A stretch of 12,409 nt of DNA from contig JAFTSR010000182.1 of NCBI GenBank assembly GCA_017467225.1, forward strand, positions 1 through 12,409, written 5' to 3'. The notes under the pieces were generated by a model. The model saw only the letters and a list, made by a program, of their open reading frames with translations, was not told the origin of the DNA and did no database searches. The position numbers were made by a program, and so were the translations under genes. Positions 11,454 through 12,409 of the stretch are shown here, piece by piece. The stretch is from Clostridia bacterium (GTDB lineage: Bacteria > Bacillota_A > Clostridia > Oscillospirales > CAG-272). The stretch's first letter is position 1, and each line of letters starts with the position of its first letter.

Positions 11454-12409
11454 ATGAAATCCACCATCGAAATTTTAACCGCCGCCAAGGCAGCCACCCT
11501 CTCCCTTGGCGCACTCACCACAAAAATCAAAAATAACGCACTTACCGCTATGGCCAAGGCACTTGTTGACGCGCAGGATGACATCCTCGCCGCGAATGCA
11601 CGTGACGTCGAAGCCTCGCGCGATAAGCTTTCCACCGTCATGATCGACCGCCTGACCCTGACGCCTGCCCGGATTGAGGGCATGGCCAAGGGCATTCTGG
11701 ACGTTGTCGCGCTGCCCGATCCGGTCGGCGAGGTGCTTTCCACCGTCGAGCGCCCGAACGGATTGAAAATCGAAAAGCGTGCCGTTCCCGTGGGTGTGGT
11801 CGCCATCATTTATGAAAGCCGACCCAACGTTACCTCGGATGCAGCGGCGCTGGCGCTCAAAAGCGGAAACGTTTGCGTGCTGCGCGGTGGCAAGGAGGCG
11901 TTCGCTTCCTCGTATGCCATTGTGCAGGCGCTGCGCCAAGGCTTGAGGTCGGTGGGATTGGACGAAAATCTGGTGCAGCTGGTCGAGGACACCACCCGTC
12001 AGAGCGCCAACGAGCTGATGACCGCCGTTGGTTACGTGGATCTGCTGATTCCGCGCGGCGGTGCCGGGCTGATCCGCGCCTGCGTGGAAAACGCGCGCGT
12101 GCCGGTCATTCAGACGGGAACGGGTATCTGCCATATTTACGTGGACGCCTCGGCGGATGTCGATATGGCGCTCTCGATTTTGGAAAACGCCAAGTGCAGC
12201 CGCCCGTCGGTTTGCAACGCCTGCGAGGTGTGCCTTGTGCACAAGGATATTGCGGCGCAGTTTTTGCCGCTGCTCGACGCGCGTCTTTCGACCGACCGCG
12301 CGACCGATGGCAAAGAGGCTGTGGCATTCCGCTGCGACAGCCGCGCGCTGCCCCACATGCCGCACGGCACAGCCGCCGGCGCGGACGACTTTGACACAGA
12401 ATTTCTCGA
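11454..12409 (+). CDS. proA: Glutamate-5-semialdehyde dehydrogenase (gamma-glutamyl phosphate reductase), 3' end outside window
   Basis: The frame is open to the window edge, giving 318 residues of a family that is usually about 415-430 aa. The enzyme reduces glutamyl-5-phosphate with NADPH to glutamate-5-semialdehyde, the second step of proline synthesis. It has an aldehyde-dehydrogenase fold. Visible landmarks are the PVGVVAIIYESRPNVTSDAAALALKSGNVCVLRGGKEA region (cofactor-binding domain), VDLLIPRGGAGLI, VIQTGTGICHIYVD, and the catalytic motif SRPSVCNACE with the nucleophile C254. ATG 11454 has GAAAGGA (11441-11447) upstream. The N-terminal sequence MKSTIEILTAAKAATLSLGAL is normal for the family. 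It pairs functionally with proB, but 485 bp of dispersed repeats lie between them. The long antisense frame opposite this gene is only a shadow. Confidence 0.95.
   Translation, partial: MKSTIEILTAAKAATLSLGALTTKIKNNALTAMAKALVDAQDDILAANARDVEASRDKLSTVMIDRLTLTPARIEGMAKGILDVVALPDPVGEVLSTVERPNGLKIEKRAVPVGVVAIIYESRPNVTSDAAALALKSGNVCVLRGGKEAFASSYAIVQALRQGLRSVGLDENLVQLVEDTTRQSANELMTAVGYVDLLIPRGGAGLIRACVENARVPVIQTGTGICHIYVDASADVDMALSILENAKCSRPSVCNACEVCLVHKDIAAQFLPLLDARLSTDRATDGKEAVAFRCDSRALPHMPHGTAAGADDFDTEFL

Noticed and set aside
11475..12365. A 296-codon minus-strand frame opposite proA
   Set aside because: It is a shadow of proA, whose plus-strand frame carries the catalytic CNACE motif.

Overview
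The window looks like chromosomal DNA of a low-copy, Gram-positive anaerobe of class Clostridia, probably an Oscillospirales/Ruminococcaceae-type gut bacterium. This is inferred from several signs: strong AGGAGG-type ribosome binding sites, sigma-A promoters with 17-bp spacers, a Firmicutes-type EndoA toxin, a lipoprotein-anchored ABC binding protein, a short ProB, and intergenic repeat styles that I associate with that group. No rRNA or taxonomic marker is present, so the assignment is only moderately firm.

Layout from left to right. (1) Positions 1-1709, minus strand: serine acetyltransferase (cysE) with its promoter, followed by a small alkaline-phosphatase-superfamily phosphodiesterase whose last codons lie inside a dispersed hairpin repeat. 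(2) Positions 1758-3342: an AT-richer island with a REP-associated tyrosine transposase (RAYT, HUH/Y1 family) and a two-helix membrane protein of unknown function, closed by a terminator. (3) Positions 3343-4013: a gene-free region with a cluster of DnaA-box-like 9-mers. (4) Positions 4014-4687: an EndoA/MazF-type ribonuclease with an unusual disordered tail and no adjacent antitoxin. (5) Positions 4688-5221: a MITE-like repeat, an ArgR-box-like palindrome and a strong promoter. (6) Positions 5222-7742: a three-gene polar amino acid ABC importer operon (lipoprotein, permease, ATPase). (7) Positions 7743-8404: a dense block of hairpin repeats. (8) Positions 8405-10048, minus strand: a CNNM/CBS/CorC transporter-like protein with a structured leader of about 250 nt that carries a small ORF. 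(9) Positions 10121-12409: proB and proA (partial), the first two steps of proline synthesis, separated by 485 bp of repeats.

The most interesting content is repeat biology. The RAYT gene carries four copies of a GTAG-headed hairpin (the form of a RAYT substrate) within its own reading frame: three as an in-frame 48-bp tandem array and one inverted. It keeps the HxH and YIxxNP active-site motifs. Two other hairpins with a GTAG foot lie 5.5 kb away. Independently, two intergenic regions (after the ABC operon and between proB and proA) are paralogous composite blocks. Their paired hairpins show multiple compensatory base-pair changes, which suggests that structure, not only sequence, is maintained.
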